Notes under the pieces: generated by a model
What the model saw: the letters and a program-made list of their open reading frames with translations, nothing else
Database searches by the model: none
Told to the model about the DNA's origin: nothing
Made by a program: the position numbers and the translations under genes
In this document: in pieces, positions 13,724 to 22,969 of the stretch
Layout: every line of letters starts with the position of its first letter
Position numbering within the stretch: the first letter of the stretch is position 1
NCBI GenBank assembly: GCA_004214175.1
Contig: SGZH01000006.1
Location: 1 to 44,674, forward strand
Length of the DNA: 44,674 nt
Reading direction: 5' to 3'
Origin: Flavobacteriales bacterium
GTDB lineage: Bacteria > Bacteroidota > Bacteroidia > Flavobacteriales > Flavobacteriaceae

Positions 13724-15720
13724 TGGCAAAAAATAGTAAAAAACCAGATTTAAAAAAACAAAAGCTTAATAGCTATTGGATTTATGCCGCTATCATTGTT
13801 GTTTTTATAGGCTTAAATATTTTTGGCGGTGGAAGTTGGTCACAGCTAAATAAAACAACTCAAGGAGAATTTGAAACCTTCTTGAGAGATGGCGACGTTG
13901 AAAAAGTTGAAATTATCAACCGTAAAGTAGCTAAAGTTTACCTTACCTCAGAAGCTAAAACCAAAGAAATACACCGTAGAAAAAACAAAGGCTCTGGATT
14001 TTTATCCAGTGGAAAAGAGGCTTCCTATCAATTTGAATTTGGAGATCTACAAAACTTTGAGAACAATCTGAATCTTATAAAATCAAACAATGATATAACC
14101 ACCACTGTGGTATACGAAACAGATAATAATGTAATGAGTGAAATTTTAATCTCCTTATTGCCTTTTGTGGTTATTATTGGAATTTGGATATTTATCATGC
14201 GCAGAATGTCTGGGGGAACCGGAGGAGGTGCTGGTGGACAGCTATTTAATATTGGTAAATCCAAAGCAAAATTGTTTGATCAAAAAACAGACGTAAAAAC
14301 AAGTTTTAAGGATGTTGCAGGTCTAGAAGGAGCTAAAGAAGAAGTACAAGAGATAGTAGATTTCCTAAAAAAGCCAGAAAAATATACCGCATTAGGTGGA
14401 AAAATTCCGAAAGGAGCGCTCTTAGTTGGACTTCCAGGAACTGGTAAAACCTTGTTAGCTAAAGCAGTTGCAGGAGAAGCCAATGTGCCTTTCTTTTCGT
14501 TATCAGGTTCTGATTTTGTTGAAATGTTTGTAGGGGTTGGTGCCTCTAGAGTTCGGGACTTGTTTAAACAAGCTAAAGAAAAATCTCCTTCGATTATTTT
14601 TATTGATGAGATTGATGCTATTGGTCGTGCAAGAGGTAAAAATAATATGTCAGGGTCCAATGATGAAAGAGAAAATACGCTAAATCAACTATTGACAGAA
14701 ATGGATGGTTTTGGTTCAGATTCAAACGTAATTGTATTGGCCGCTACTAACAGAGCAGATGTTTTAGATAAAGCCTTGATGAGAGCAGGGAGATTTGATA
14801 GACAGATCTATATAGACCTTCCGGATGTTAGAGAGCGTAAAGAGATTTTTGAAGTACACCTAAGACCTTTAAAAGTAGACCAAAAATTAGATACTGATTT
14901 TCTATCCAAACAAACACCTGGATTTTCTGGAGCAGATATCGCGAATGTTTGTAATGAAGCAGCCTTAATAGCCGCAAGAAAAGATAAGGAAATTGTAGAA
15001 AAACAAGACTTTTTAGATGCTGTCGATAGGATTGTTGGAGGTCTTGAAAAGAAAAATAAAATAATTACTCCAAAAGAGAAAGAAGCTATTGCTTATCATG
15101 AAGCAGGGCACGCTACCGTAAGTTGGATGCTGGAGCATGCAGCACCCTTGGTAAAAGTTACCATTGTACCGAGAGGAAAATCTCTTGGTGCTGCCTGGTA
15201 CTTACCAGAGGAACGCCAATTGGTTAAACCCGATCAAATGTTGGATGAAATGTGTGCTACATTAGGAGGTCGAGCAGCTGAGCAGATCATTTTTAATGAG
15301 ATTTCAACGGGTGCTTTGAATGACCTAGAGAAAGTGACCAAGCAAGCAAGAGCTATGGTTACTGTATATGGTTTAAATGATAAAGTAGGTAATTTGACTT
15401 ATTACGATTCTTCCGGTCAAAATGATTATGGTTTTACAAAGCCATACAGTGAAAAAACAGCGGAATTAATCGATGATGAAATTTCAAAAATTATTGAAGA
15501 GCAATACCAGAGAGCTATTCATCTTTTAATTGAGCATAAGGATAAATTAACAGAACTCGCTAAAGTACTTTTAGATAAAGAAGTTATTTTCAAAGATAAT
15601 CTTGAAAAAATATTTGGAGAAAGACCTTTCGATAAGTTAAAAAGTGAGGCTACCACAGCTAAAAAAAATGTGGAAGAGAAAGAATCCTCTGCCGTTGAGC
15701 AAGAAGATACTACAAAATAG
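13723..15720 (+). CDS. ftsH: ATP-dependent zinc metalloprotease FtsH
   Basis: FtsH is a membrane AAA+ protease that degrades misfolded membrane proteins and short-lived regulators. The 665-residue protein has two membrane helices (about 19-35 and 141-159) around an exported domain, and a Gly-rich linker (GGTGGGAGG). The AAA domain has Walker A GLPGTGKT (236-243), Walker [12 protein letters not shown] and the second region of homology [20 protein letters not shown]. The zinc protease domain has HEAGH at 459-463. Walker A has Leu237 where most FtsH proteins have Pro. The tail is Lys/Glu-rich and disordered. It is coupled to rsfS. Confidence 0.98.
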   Translation: MAKNSKKPDLKKQKLNSYWIYAAIIVVFIGLNIFGGGSWSQLNKTTQGEFETFLRDGDVEKVEIINRKVAKVYLTSEAKTKEIHRRKNKGSGFLSSGKEASYQFEFGDLQNFENNLNLIKSNNDITTTVVYETDNNVMSEILISLLPFVVIIGIWIFIMRRMSGGTGGGAGGQLFNIGKSKAKLFDQKTDVKTSFKDVAGLEGAKEEVQEIVDFLKKPEKYTALGGKIPKGALLVGLPGTGKTLLAKAVAGEANVPFFSLSGSDFVEMFVGVGASRVRDLFKQAKEKSPSIIFIDEIDAIGRARGKNNMSGSNDERENTLNQLLTEMDGFGSDSNVIVLAATNRADVLDKALMRAGRFDRQIYIDLPDVRERKEIFEVHLRPLKVDQKLDTDFLSKQTPGFSGADIANVCNEAALIAARKDKEIVEKQDFLDAVDRIVGGLEKKNKIITPKEKEAIAYHEAGHATVSWMLEHAAPLVKVTIVPRGKSLGAAWYLPEERQLVKPDQMLDEMCATLGGRAAEQIIFNEISTGALNDLEKVTKQARAMVTVYGLNDKVGNLTYYDSSGQNDYGFTKPYSEKTAELIDDEISKIIEEQYQRAIHLLIEHKDKLTELAKVLLDKEVIFKDNLEKIFGERPFDKLKSEATTAKKNVEEKESSAVEQEDTTK

Positions 15721-15831
15721 ACACCAGCTGTTTTTTGTTATCTCTAGATGAAGACATAAAACGCCTCATGAAAGGTTATTTTTATTCATTAAAAATGGCT
15801 ATTTGTTCTCCTTAGTTCAATATAGATTTTA

Positions 15832-15839
15832 TATATTTG
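15832..15839 (+). promoter_or_regulatory. -7 box of the LUD-cdsA-psd operon
   Basis: TATATTTG fits the consensus and lies 37 bases before the ATG of the LUD-domain gene. The 156-base gap after ftsH thus starts a new transcript. Confidence 0.5.
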
Positions 15840-15876
15840 AAACATATAAAACTTCAAAGCACTCACTAAATAAAAA

Positions 15877-16479
15877 ATGAATCTGTTTAAAAAACTTTTT
15901 GGTAAAAAAGAAAAGACAGAGGCTTCTGAAAACTCTTCTGACAAAAGCAGCTATTTCCCTTCTGATGATGCTCCAATTGACGAGAAATTTACGTACATGT
16001 TCAATAAAAATGGGGGGAAATTTCTTTATTGCCTAACCATGGATGAGATCTTTGAGGCATTTCAAAATATTTTAGAGGAAAATCAAATATCGGAAAAAGA
16101 CGTTTATTGTATCAATCGACGCTTAGGTTCAAAATTTAACTCTACTAAGTTTAATTTTAAGGAACCCAAAAACAATTCTTTTTTTCTTACCACTTGCGAA
16201 TCTTTAATAGCAAAAAATGGTTCTATTCTTTTTTCATCCAATCAAATTAAAGAAAAAAAGCTGAGTGAGTTACCCTCAAAATTTATCGTATTTGCAACGA
16301 CCAGCCAATTAACAGATACCATAAGTGAAGGTATGAGGAAAATAAAAAATCAAAGTAAAAATCTTATCCCAAGTAATATTACCACCATACAAGATTTCGA
16401 ATCAAAAAAAGAAAAAGATTTCATGAGTTATGGAAGTAGTACAAAAAACTTATATTTACTTTTGTTGGAAGACTTGTAA
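15877..16479 (+). CDS. LUD-domain protein (lactate-utilisation LutB/C-like)
   Basis: The 200-residue protein has a charged N-terminus (NLFKKLFGKKEKTEAS) and a short LUD-type domain from about residue 45. Support comes from the pattern of NNSFFLTTCESLIAKNGSIL and KFIVFATTSQLTDTISEGM and from its place between ftsH and cdsA, where I know LUD proteins in Flavobacteriaceae. LUD proteins of lactate-oxidising complexes are larger and may carry Fe-S clusters; no cluster motif is seen here. The role is unknown. cdsA starts 3 bases after its stop. Confidence 0.7.
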   Translation: MNLFKKLFGKKEKTEASENSSDKSSYFPSDDAPIDEKFTYMFNKNGGKFLYCLTMDEIFEAFQNILEENQISEKDVYCINRRLGSKFNSTKFNFKEPKNNSFFLTTCESLIAKNGSILFSSNQIKEKKLSELPSKFIVFATTSQLTDTISEGMRKIKNQSKNLIPSNITTIQDFESKKEKDFMSYGSSTKNLYLLLLEDL

Positions 16480-16482
16480 TTT

Positions 16483-17286
16483 ATGAAAGAAGTAAGTATT
16501 CGATTTTTATCGGGAGTTCTTTACGTGTCACTAGTATTATTTTCACTTTTCTCATCGAGTGAATGGTACCTTGTTTTAATTTTCTGTCTTGCTACAATTA
16601 CGGTTCATGAGTTTTTAAAACTTATAAGTATGAAAGGTGTGGTCCCTTATATTTTAGTGGCTATCCCTTTTTATTTTATAGCCTTCCATAGCATTGATTA
16701 TACCCTATTATATAGTTTGCTGTTTTTTTCTGTTTTAATGAATATTTTTTTGTTTAGAGATGTCATGCTCTTAGATAAAATCACATTTTTTAAATCAAAA
16801 CCTTACTTGTATATTATTTTTTATCTCGTCAGTGGCTTTATTTTCTTAACATTAATACCTTTTATAGGTTCCTCCTTTCAACCCAAACTAGTTTTAGGAA
16901 TTTTTATTTTAACGTGGACCAACGATACGTTTGCGTATCTTATTGGAAAAAAATTTGGAAAGAAAAAATTAAAAGAAAAGATTTCTCCTAAGAAAACAAT
17001 TGAGGGTTGTATTGGTGGTCTCCTGGCTGTGCTTATAGCAGGAGTTATTATTTTTAATACCACGCTACTCTATAGTGCTGCATTTTGGTTAATTTTGGCG
17101 CTATTAGTATCTATTTTAGGAACTACTGGGGATTTAATACAATCAAAATTTAAAAGACTTGCTGGAGTAAAAGATAGTGGAAGAATGATGCCTGGTCACG
17201 GAGGAATTTATGACAGACTTGACAGTATTATATTCGCAAGTCCATTTATATATTTATTTATAATATTCATCAATTATGTTTCATAA
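16483..17286 (+). CDS. cdsA: Phosphatidate cytidylyltransferase
   Basis: CdsA turns phosphatidic acid and CTP into CDP-diacylglycerol, the branch point of phospholipid synthesis, in the inner membrane. The 267-residue protein has about seven hydrophobic helices. The family signature starts at GDLIQSKFKRLAGVKDSGRM and continues PGHGGIYDRLDS (about residues 225-256), with the metal-binding Asp residues. WTNDTFAYLIGKKFGK is also typical. The coding region overlaps psd by 11 bases. Confidence 0.97.
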   Translation: MKEVSIRFLSGVLYVSLVLFSLFSSSEWYLVLIFCLATITVHEFLKLISMKGVVPYILVAIPFYFIAFHSIDYTLLYSLLFFSVLMNIFLFRDVMLLDKITFFKSKPYLYIIFYLVSGFIFLTLIPFIGSSFQPKLVLGIFILTWTNDTFAYLIGKKFGKKKLKEKISPKKTIEGCIGGLLAVLIAGVIIFNTTLLYSAAFWLILALLVSILGTTGDLIQSKFKRLAGVKDSGRMMPGHGGIYDRLDSIIFASPFIYLFIIFINYVS

Positions 17287-17926
17287 AGAAGGATTTAAAA
17301 TTATATCCGTTACTTTTTTAATTTTTGCTGCACTTTCAATTTTAGTTCATTTTAAAATTGAAAATGACATGCTAAAGAACGGATCATTTCTCTTACTGCT
17401 CCTACTAGTTGTTTTAATTCTCCAATTTTTCAGAAATCCAAAGAGAAATTTTATTTTAAATTCTGAACAGGTCCTATCGCCCGTTGATGGGAAAGTGGTT
17501 GTTATTGAAGAAGTCTACGAAAAAGAGTATTTTAAAGATAAGAGATTGCAGGTTTCTGTATTTATGTCGCCTCTAAACGTTCATATAACCCGTTATCCTG
17601 TGGGCGGAAACGTTGTGTACCATAAATATCATCCAGGTAAATTTTTGGTAGCTTGGCATCCTAAATCTTCTGAAGAAAATGAACGGACTACAGTGGTGGT
17701 AAAGTCGGAAGTTTTTGGAGAGGTACTTCACAGACAAATTGCAGGAGCATTAGCAAAACGAATTGTAAATTATGCAACTACTGGGCAAGAAGTTTCTCAA
17801 TCTTCGGACAGTGGATTTATTAAATTTGGTTCACGTGTAGATATTTTTTTACCTTTAGATACAAAAATTAATGTAAAACTCAACCAAAAAGTAGTTGGAG
17901 GTATTACGGTAGTAGCCCAAAAATGA
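17276..17926 (+). CDS. psd: Phosphatidylserine decarboxylase
   Basis: Psd converts phosphatidylserine to phosphatidylethanolamine. The 216-residue protein is of the short (PSD-A) type. One or two N-terminal membrane helices (about 8-45) precede the catalytic part with VLSPVDGKVV, FMSPLNVHITRYPV and the self-cleavage site FGSRVD, where Ser186 should become the pyruvoyl group. In E. coli the site is LGST; the GSR form fits the short Bacteroidota enzymes as I recall them. The start overlaps the end of cdsA, and its stop overlaps the next start (ATGA). Confidence 0.96.
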   Translation: MFHKEGFKIISVTFLIFAALSILVHFKIENDMLKNGSFLLLLLLVVLILQFFRNPKRNFILNSEQVLSPVDGKVVVIEEVYEKEYFKDKRLQVSVFMSPLNVHITRYPVGGNVVYHKYHPGKFLVAWHPKSSEENERTTVVVKSEVFGEVLHRQIAGALAKRIVNYATTGQEVSQSSDSGFIKFGSRVDIFLPLDTKINVKLNQKVVGGITVVAQK

Positions 17927-18189
17927 ATGATGAAGAACTAAATAATGCATTTTTAAAAGCGGTTAAAAGTATTAATGATCATAAAGAACCTTTTCCCGCT
18001 GATTTATTGTTACGATTGTATTCTTATTATAAAGTAGCTACCAAAGATCAAGATACTCCAAAAAGCAGAACACCACTGATTAACGCATTTAAAACTAATG
18101 CGCTATTCCAAGCACAGGGACTCACTTCAGATGAAGCAAAAAAACAATACATAGAATGTGCAAAGCATTATTTATTATATCGGAAATAG
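17923..18189 (+). CDS. Acyl-CoA-binding protein
   Basis: The 88-residue protein is a complete ACBP domain: four helices with LLLRLYSYYKVATKDQDTP (the conserved Tyr/Lys face that binds the CoA part) and YIECAKHYL at the end. ACBPs carry and buffer long-chain acyl-CoA in the cytosol. The start codon overlaps the psd stop (ATGA), so it is coupled to the phospholipid genes. ACBP is mainly eukaryotic but occurs in Bacteroidota. Confidence 0.93.
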   Translation: MNDEELNNAFLKAVKSINDHKEPFPADLLLRLYSYYKVATKDQDTPKSRTPLINAFKTNALFQAQGLTSDEAKKQYIECAKHYLLYRK

Positions 18190-18196
18190 TTAAACT

Positions 18197-18850
18197 ATGG
18201 TCATCAATCATGTAGGAACTAATAATTCTATTTTAAATAAATTTATCGCTGAGATAAGAGACGAATCTATTCAAAAAGATTCCCTTAGATTTAGAAGAAA
18301 TATTGAACGAATTGGTGAAATTTTAGGATATGAATTTAGCAAGTCTATCGACTATAAGCCCCAAGCTGTAAAAACACCCTTAGGAATAAAAAATATCCAA
18401 ATACCTACAAAAAAAATGGTGATATGCTCCATTTTAAGAGCTGGACTTCCATTACATCAAGGGCTTTTAAATTATTTTGATGATGCGGAAAACGGTTTTA
18501 TCTCTGCCTATCGGCATCATCCAAAAAATGATGAAGATTTTGAAATAATTGTAGACTATTTTGCTGCTCCAGATATGAAAGAAAAAACACTGATATTAGC
18601 AGATCCCATGTTGGCAACAGGACAATCACTAATAGCTGTTTATCAGGCAATAAAAAAAACAAGAACAATCGATCATCTCCATATTATTTCAGTAGTTGCT
18701 AGTACTAAAGGTATAGCGAATATAAAGGAATCTTTTCCAGCAAACACAGAACTTTGGGTTGCTACAATTGATAATCAATTAAATGATAAAGGTTATATTG
18801 TTCCTGGATTAGGAGATGCTGGCGATCTAGCATTTGGCACTAAACTATAA
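18197..18850 (+). CDS. upp: Uracil phosphoribosyltransferase
   Basis: Upp makes UMP from uracil and PRPP in pyrimidine salvage. The 217-residue protein shows SILRAGLPLHQGLL (about 74-87), the PRPP site LADPMLATGQS (about 134-144), and the C-terminal uracil-binding segment GYIVPGLGDAGDLAFGT. It follows the ACBP gene by 7 bases and probably shares its transcript. No terminator is evident after it. Confidence 0.96.
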   Translation: MVINHVGTNNSILNKFIAEIRDESIQKDSLRFRRNIERIGEILGYEFSKSIDYKPQAVKTPLGIKNIQIPTKKMVICSILRAGLPLHQGLLNYFDDAENGFISAYRHHPKNDEDFEIIVDYFAAPDMKEKTLILADPMLATGQSLIAVYQAIKKTRTIDHLHIISVVASTKGIANIKESFPANTELWVATIDNQLNDKGYIVPGLGDAGDLAFGTKL

Positions 18851-18919
18851 GCCCTAATAATTTTTTTATTTAAAATTCTTTTTGATATTTGTATAATTAA
18901 AATTTTAAAAAAAATCATA

Positions 18920-19498
18920 ATGAAAAAAACTTTAAAAAAATTGTTAGCACTATTATTGATTGTATTTAGTAGCTATTCTTTTACAAATCTATTGGTAGAG
19001 GAAACCGAAATTAATCTCGATGAAAGTACTATAACTTGGAAAGGTTATAAAGTAACCGGATCTCACGAAGGAACGATAAAATTTAATTCAGGAACATTAA
19101 CTTTTAATGATGGTACTTTAGTTGATGGTGCTTTTTCAATGGATATGAATTCAATAAAATGTACTGACTTACAAGGTAATTCAGCTCGCAATCTCGAAGG
19201 TCATTTAAAATCAAAAGATTTTTTTGAAACTGAAAGTCATCCCAATGCGATGTTGCAATTCAAGGAAGTGACCATGAACGGAGAAAACAATTATCGTGTG
19301 AAAGGGGATTTAACTATAAAAGGAATTACCAATAGTATCGATTTTGATTTTGCTGTGGACGGGAATAACGCATCTGCAGCCCTAAAAATAGATCGTGCTA
19401 AATTCGATGTAAAATACAAATCACCTAGCTTTTTTGAGGGATTGAAAGACAAAGTTATTTATGATGATTTTGATATTACTGTAAATTTAAAATTTTAA
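18920..19498 (+). CDS. YceI-family periplasmic lipid-binding protein
   Basis: The 192-residue protein has a signal peptide (about residues 1-22) and one YceI domain: LDESTITWKGYKVTGSHEG, GTLVDGAFSMDMNSI, GHLKSKDFF and a final DDFDITVNLKF. YceI proteins are lipocalin-like barrels that bind polyisoprenoids; expression under acid or osmotic stress is known in E. coli. It is likely monocistronic and ends at a shared terminator with valS. Confidence 0.93.
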   Translation: MKKTLKKLLALLLIVFSSYSFTNLLVEETEINLDESTITWKGYKVTGSHEGTIKFNSGTLTFNDGTLVDGAFSMDMNSIKCTDLQGNSARNLEGHLKSKDFFETESHPNAMLQFKEVTMNGENNYRVKGDLTIKGITNSIDFDFAVDGNNASAALKIDRAKFDVKYKSPSFFEGLKDKVIYDDFDITVNLKF

Positions 19499-19580
19499 TA
19501 CACTCTATATAAAAAATACCAATAATACAATATGTGGATGTGCTAATACATAAGATGTCAACAATGACATTAATAAAATT

Positions 19581-19607
19581 AAAAGCCCTTAATTAAGGGC
19601 TTTTTTT
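19581..19607. terminator. Bidirectional terminator between the YceI gene and valS
   Basis: AAAAGCCCTT/AAGGGCTTTT is a perfect inverted repeat with A and T runs on both sides. It lies between two convergent genes and can end both transcripts; the T run touches the valS stop codon. Confidence 0.9.
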
Positions 19608-22245
19608 ATTTAGTTAAACCAGATAAACTACTTTTGAGCGTAGCAATTTTTGCTAAAGCATCTGCCTCTTTTTGCTTTTCAGAGGCAACCACTTTCTCAG
19701 GGGCATTGTTCATAAATCGTTCATTATTTAACTTGGCTTGAATGCTTTTTAAGAAGCCTTCGGTATACGTTAATTCATCGGAAAGTTTAGCTATTTCAGT
19801 CTCTACATTAATTGATCCTTCCATGGGGATAAAATATTCGTTAGATTTAACTCGGAAGGTTAAAGCTCCTCCAATTTTTTCTGAAATGTATTCAAGATGT
19901 AGGACATTTCCCATTTTTTTAATGACAGCATCAAAAGAGGTACTTGCTTCAATATTGTTAATCACAAATAACTTAATCGGTTCTTTAAATGAAATATTTT
20001 TTTCTTTTCTAATAGTTCTGATACCTGATATCACTTCTGAGGCTATTTCAAAATCATTTAAAATGGTGTTGTTAACAGCATTTCTTTTAGGGTATCTTGA
20101 AATAATTAAAGCTTCCTCTGTAGATCTATCTGATATTTGATGCCAGATTTCTTCAGTTGTAAATGGCATAAAAGGATGTAGCACTTTTAAATTATTTTCA
20201 AAAGCACTAATAATCGCATCAAAAGTGATTCGGTCAATGGGTTGTTGATATCCGGGCTTTACCATTTCCAACAACCAAGAGCAGAAATCGTCCCAAATCA
20301 ACTTATAGATAGTCATTAAGCAGTCTGATAAACGATACTTAGAGAAATGGTCCTCCATTTCTGAGTAAGCACTTTGAAATTTTGACTGGAACCACTCGAT
20401 GGCAATTTTACTTGAAGTTGGTTGATCCAAAGTATCACTCACCTCCCAACCACTCACCAAACGATAGGCATTGTTGATCTTGTTGATAAATGCTTTTCCT
20501 TGTTGTAATTTTGTTTCATCAAACAGTAAATCGTTACCAGCTCCTGAGCTAAGTAACATCATACCAGCTCGAACTGCATCTGCGCTGTAATCTTCAATTA
20601 ATTTTAAAGCATCTGGAGAATTCCCTAATTGTTTAGACATTTTTCTACCCTGATGATCTCTAACTATACCTGTGAAATAAACATTATTAAAAGGCTTTTC
20701 ATTTCTAAATTCGTAGCCTGCAAAAATCATTCTTGCAACCCAAAAGAAGATAATATCGGGTCCTGTTACCAAATCATTGGTAGGATAATAATAACTAATT
20801 TCTTTATTATCTGGATTTCTAATACCATCAAAAACAGATATTGGCCAAAGCCATGAAGAAAACCAAGTATCAAGAGCGTCATTATCTTGTCTTAAATCTT
20901 CTATACCTAAATTTGCATTACCTGATTTTTCTCTGGCGATGACTAAAGCTTTATCTTTATTCTCTGCGACTACATAATCCTCTTTATGATCGCCATAGTA
21001 AAAAGCAGGAATCTGCTGACCCCACCATAATTGACGTGACACATTCCAATCTCTAATATTTTCTAACCAATGACGGTAGGTATTTTCGATTTTTTTAGGA
21101 AACAATTTAATTTCATCGGTCTCTAAAACTGCTTTTAAAGCAGGTTTTACTAAATCTTCCATTTTTAAAAACCATTGATCTGATAATCTTGGTTCAATAA
21201 CAGCCTTCGTTCTTTCTGAGGTACCCACTTTATTAATATGTGTCTCCACTTTTAAAATACAACCCAAAGAGGCTAACTCTGCGTGAATTTCTTCTCTTAC
21301 TACAAATCGATCTTTTCCTTGATAATGCAATCCGTAACTATTTAATGAAGCATCCTCATTAAAAATATCTATCACTTCTAATTGGTGTTTATCACCTAAT
21401 GCTTTATCATTGACATCATGAGCTGGTGTTACTTTTAAACAACCCGTTCCAAATTCTATATCTACATAATCATCCTCAATAATTGGAATCACACGATTGC
21501 ATATGGGTACAATCACTTTTTTTCCTTTTAAATGCGTAAAACGTTCATCGTTTGGATTAATACAAATAGCAGTATCCCCTAAAATTGTTTCTGGACGAGT
21601 TGTGGCGATAGTAAGTGTGTCCTGACTACCTTCAATTTTATAATTAATATAATACAGTTTTCCATTTTGCTCCACATACTCAACTTCTTCATCTGACAGC
21701 GTTGTTTTAGCTTCTGGATCCCAATTTACCATTCGATAGCCCCGGTATATAAGTCCTTTGTTGTGCAAATCAACAAAGGTTTTTATAACCGATTCACTCA
21801 TGTCGTCGTCTAATGTGAATTTTGTTCGGTCCCAATCACAAGAGCATCCTAACTTTTTAAGCTGCTCTAAAATTACACCTCCGTATTCATGAGTCCAATC
21901 CCAAGCATGCTTTAAAAATTCATCTCGAGATAGATCATTTTTATCTATTCCCTGTTCTTTTAATTTAGCAACTACTTTTGCCTCGGTTGCAATAGATGCA
22001 TGGTCGGTCCCTGGAACCCAACAAGCATTTTTTCCATTTAATCTTGCTCTACGAATCAACACATCTTGTATGGTATTGTTTAGCATATGCCCCATGTGTA
22101 GTACTCCTGTAACATTTGGTGGTGGTATAACGATACTGTAGGGTTCTCGTTCGTCGACTTCTGAGTGAAAATAATTATTCTTCATCCAGTAGTCGTACCA
22201 CTTGTCCTCCATGTTTTGAGAGTTACTTTTTGCTTGTGAAGCCAT
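19606..22245 (-). CDS. valS: Valyl-tRNA synthetase
   Basis: ValS charges tRNA-Val. The 879-residue class I enzyme has the HIGH motif as HMGH (50-53, in PNVTGVLHMGH), a large editing domain (about 190-340), and the KMSKS motif as KMSKQ (535-539, followed by LGNSPDAL). The catalytic core segment is WWGQQIPAFYYG. The C-terminus (about 815-879) is the coiled coil that contacts tRNA. The catalytic WWGQQ and editing parts are intact. It is divergent from the DUF1573 gene. Confidence 0.98.
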   Translation of the reverse strand: MASQAKSNSQNMEDKWYDYWMKNNYFHSEVDEREPYSIVIPPPNVTGVLHMGHMLNNTIQDVLIRRARLNGKNACWVPGTDHASIATEAKVVAKLKEQGIDKNDLSRDEFLKHAWDWTHEYGGVILEQLKKLGCSCDWDRTKFTLDDDMSESVIKTFVDLHNKGLIYRGYRMVNWDPEAKTTLSDEEVEYVEQNGKLYYINYKIEGSQDTLTIATTRPETILGDTAICINPNDERFTHLKGKKVIVPICNRVIPIIEDDYVDIEFGTGCLKVTPAHDVNDKALGDKHQLEVIDIFNEDASLNSYGLHYQGKDRFVVREEIHAELASLGCILKVETHINKVGTSERTKAVIEPRLSDQWFLKMEDLVKPALKAVLETDEIKLFPKKIENTYRHWLENIRDWNVSRQLWWGQQIPAFYYGDHKEDYVVAENKDKALVIAREKSGNANLGIEDLRQDNDALDTWFSSWLWPISVFDGIRNPDNKEISYYYPTNDLVTGPDIIFFWVARMIFAGYEFRNEKPFNNVYFTGIVRDHQGRKMSKQLGNSPDALKLIEDYSADAVRAGMMLLSSGAGNDLLFDETKLQQGKAFINKINNAYRLVSGWEVSDTLDQPTSSKIAIEWFQSKFQSAYSEMEDHFSKYRLSDCLMTIYKLIWDDFCSWLLEMVKPGYQQPIDRITFDAIISAFENNLKVLHPFMPFTTEEIWHQISDRSTEEALIISRYPKRNAVNNTILNDFEIASEVISGIRTIRKEKNISFKEPIKLFVINNIEASTSFDAVIKKMGNVLHLEYISEKIGGALTFRVKSNEYFIPMEGSINVETEIAKLSDELTYTEGFLKSIQAKLNNERFMNNAPEKVVASEKQKEADALAKIATLKSSLSGLTK

Positions 22246-22271
22246 CTTGGTATTATATTTGAAAGTAGTTG

Positions 22272-22319
22272 CAAAAATAGGTATATCTGTAAGATTATAA
22301 AAGCGAAAGATATATTTTG
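22272..22319. promoter_or_regulatory. Divergent promoters of valS and the DUF1573 gene
   Basis: On the minus strand TATTTTTG (22279-22272) fits the -7 box and lies 26 bases before the valS ATG. On the plus strand TATATTTTG (22311-22319) is a near match with one extra base, about 48 bases before the DUF1573 start. Confidence 0.45.
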
Positions 22320-22367
22320 CAGAATGGTTTAAAGTTGCCTATTTTAGCAATAAATAAATTATTGATT

Positions 22368-22781
22368 ATGAAAAAGAATGTAATTATAGCTTTAATAGCT
22401 TTTATCGGATTTGTGCAACAGTCAAACGCACAAGCTAAAATAGAATTCAATAACGATGTGATCGACTATGGAGAAATTGCCAAAGGAAGTGATGGTGTAA
22501 GAACTTTTGAATTTACAAACGTAGGAGATGCACCCCTAGTAATTAGCAATGTGAAATCTTCTTGCGGATGTACGGTTCCATCTAAACCAGATGGTCCCGT
22601 TGCTCCAGGAGAATCTAGTGCTATCCAGGTTAAGTACGATACCAAGAGAATTGGCCCAATTAGAAAAACAGTTACTGTTTATTCTAATGCAGATGAGCCT
22701 ATTATTTCATTAAAAATAAAAGGTAAAGTATTAGCTACAGGAGGTGATACTGGAAAAAGTGTATTAGAAAAATCAAACTAA
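22368..22781 (+). CDS. DUF1573 exported protein
   Basis: The 137-residue protein has a signal peptide (MKKNVIIALIAFIGFVQQSNA) and one DUF1573 domain, an Ig-like/HYDIN-like fold with TFEFTNVGDAPLVISNVKSS followed by CGCTVP. The paired Cys of SSCGCT are typical. The role in Bacteroidota is unknown, perhaps as a binding or assembly domain in the envelope. The ATG at 22368 is chosen over one at 22317, because only the later one puts the signal peptide at the N-terminus and the earlier lies in the promoter. Confidence 0.9.
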   Translation: MKKNVIIALIAFIGFVQQSNAQAKIEFNNDVIDYGEIAKGSDGVRTFEFTNVGDAPLVISNVKSSCGCTVPSKPDGPVAPGESSAIQVKYDTKRIGPIRKTVTVYSNADEPIISLKIKGKVLATGGDTGKSVLEKSN

Positions 22782-22803
22782 TTCCTGCTTCAAAATATTA
22801 GTT

Positions 22804-22835
22804 AAAAAAGGTATCAAATTTTGATACCTTTTTTT
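22804..22835 (+). terminator. Rho-independent terminator
   Basis: GGTATCAAA/TTTGATACC with a one-base centre is flanked by six A and seven T. It ends the DUF1573 transcript and can work on both strands. Confidence 0.9.
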
Positions 22836-22935
22836 GTGGAAAAAATATAAATACTATCAGTATATTAATAGAAATTAATTAATAATCGAAACAACTTTTA
22901 AGAAAAGTGCCTTTAAATCAAAGAATCTTTAATAA

Positions 22936-22943
22936 TAATTTTG
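22936..22943 (+). promoter_or_regulatory. -7 box of the aminotransferase-murB operon
   Basis: TAATTTTG fits TAnnTTTG and lies 26 bases before the aminotransferase ATG. Confidence 0.45.
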
Positions 22944-22969
22944 CAACTTTGCTTTTTAAATAAAAAGAT

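Noticed and set aside
14028-14660. Minus-strand frames opposite ftsH
   Set aside because: They are shadows of the ftsH reading frame without independent support.
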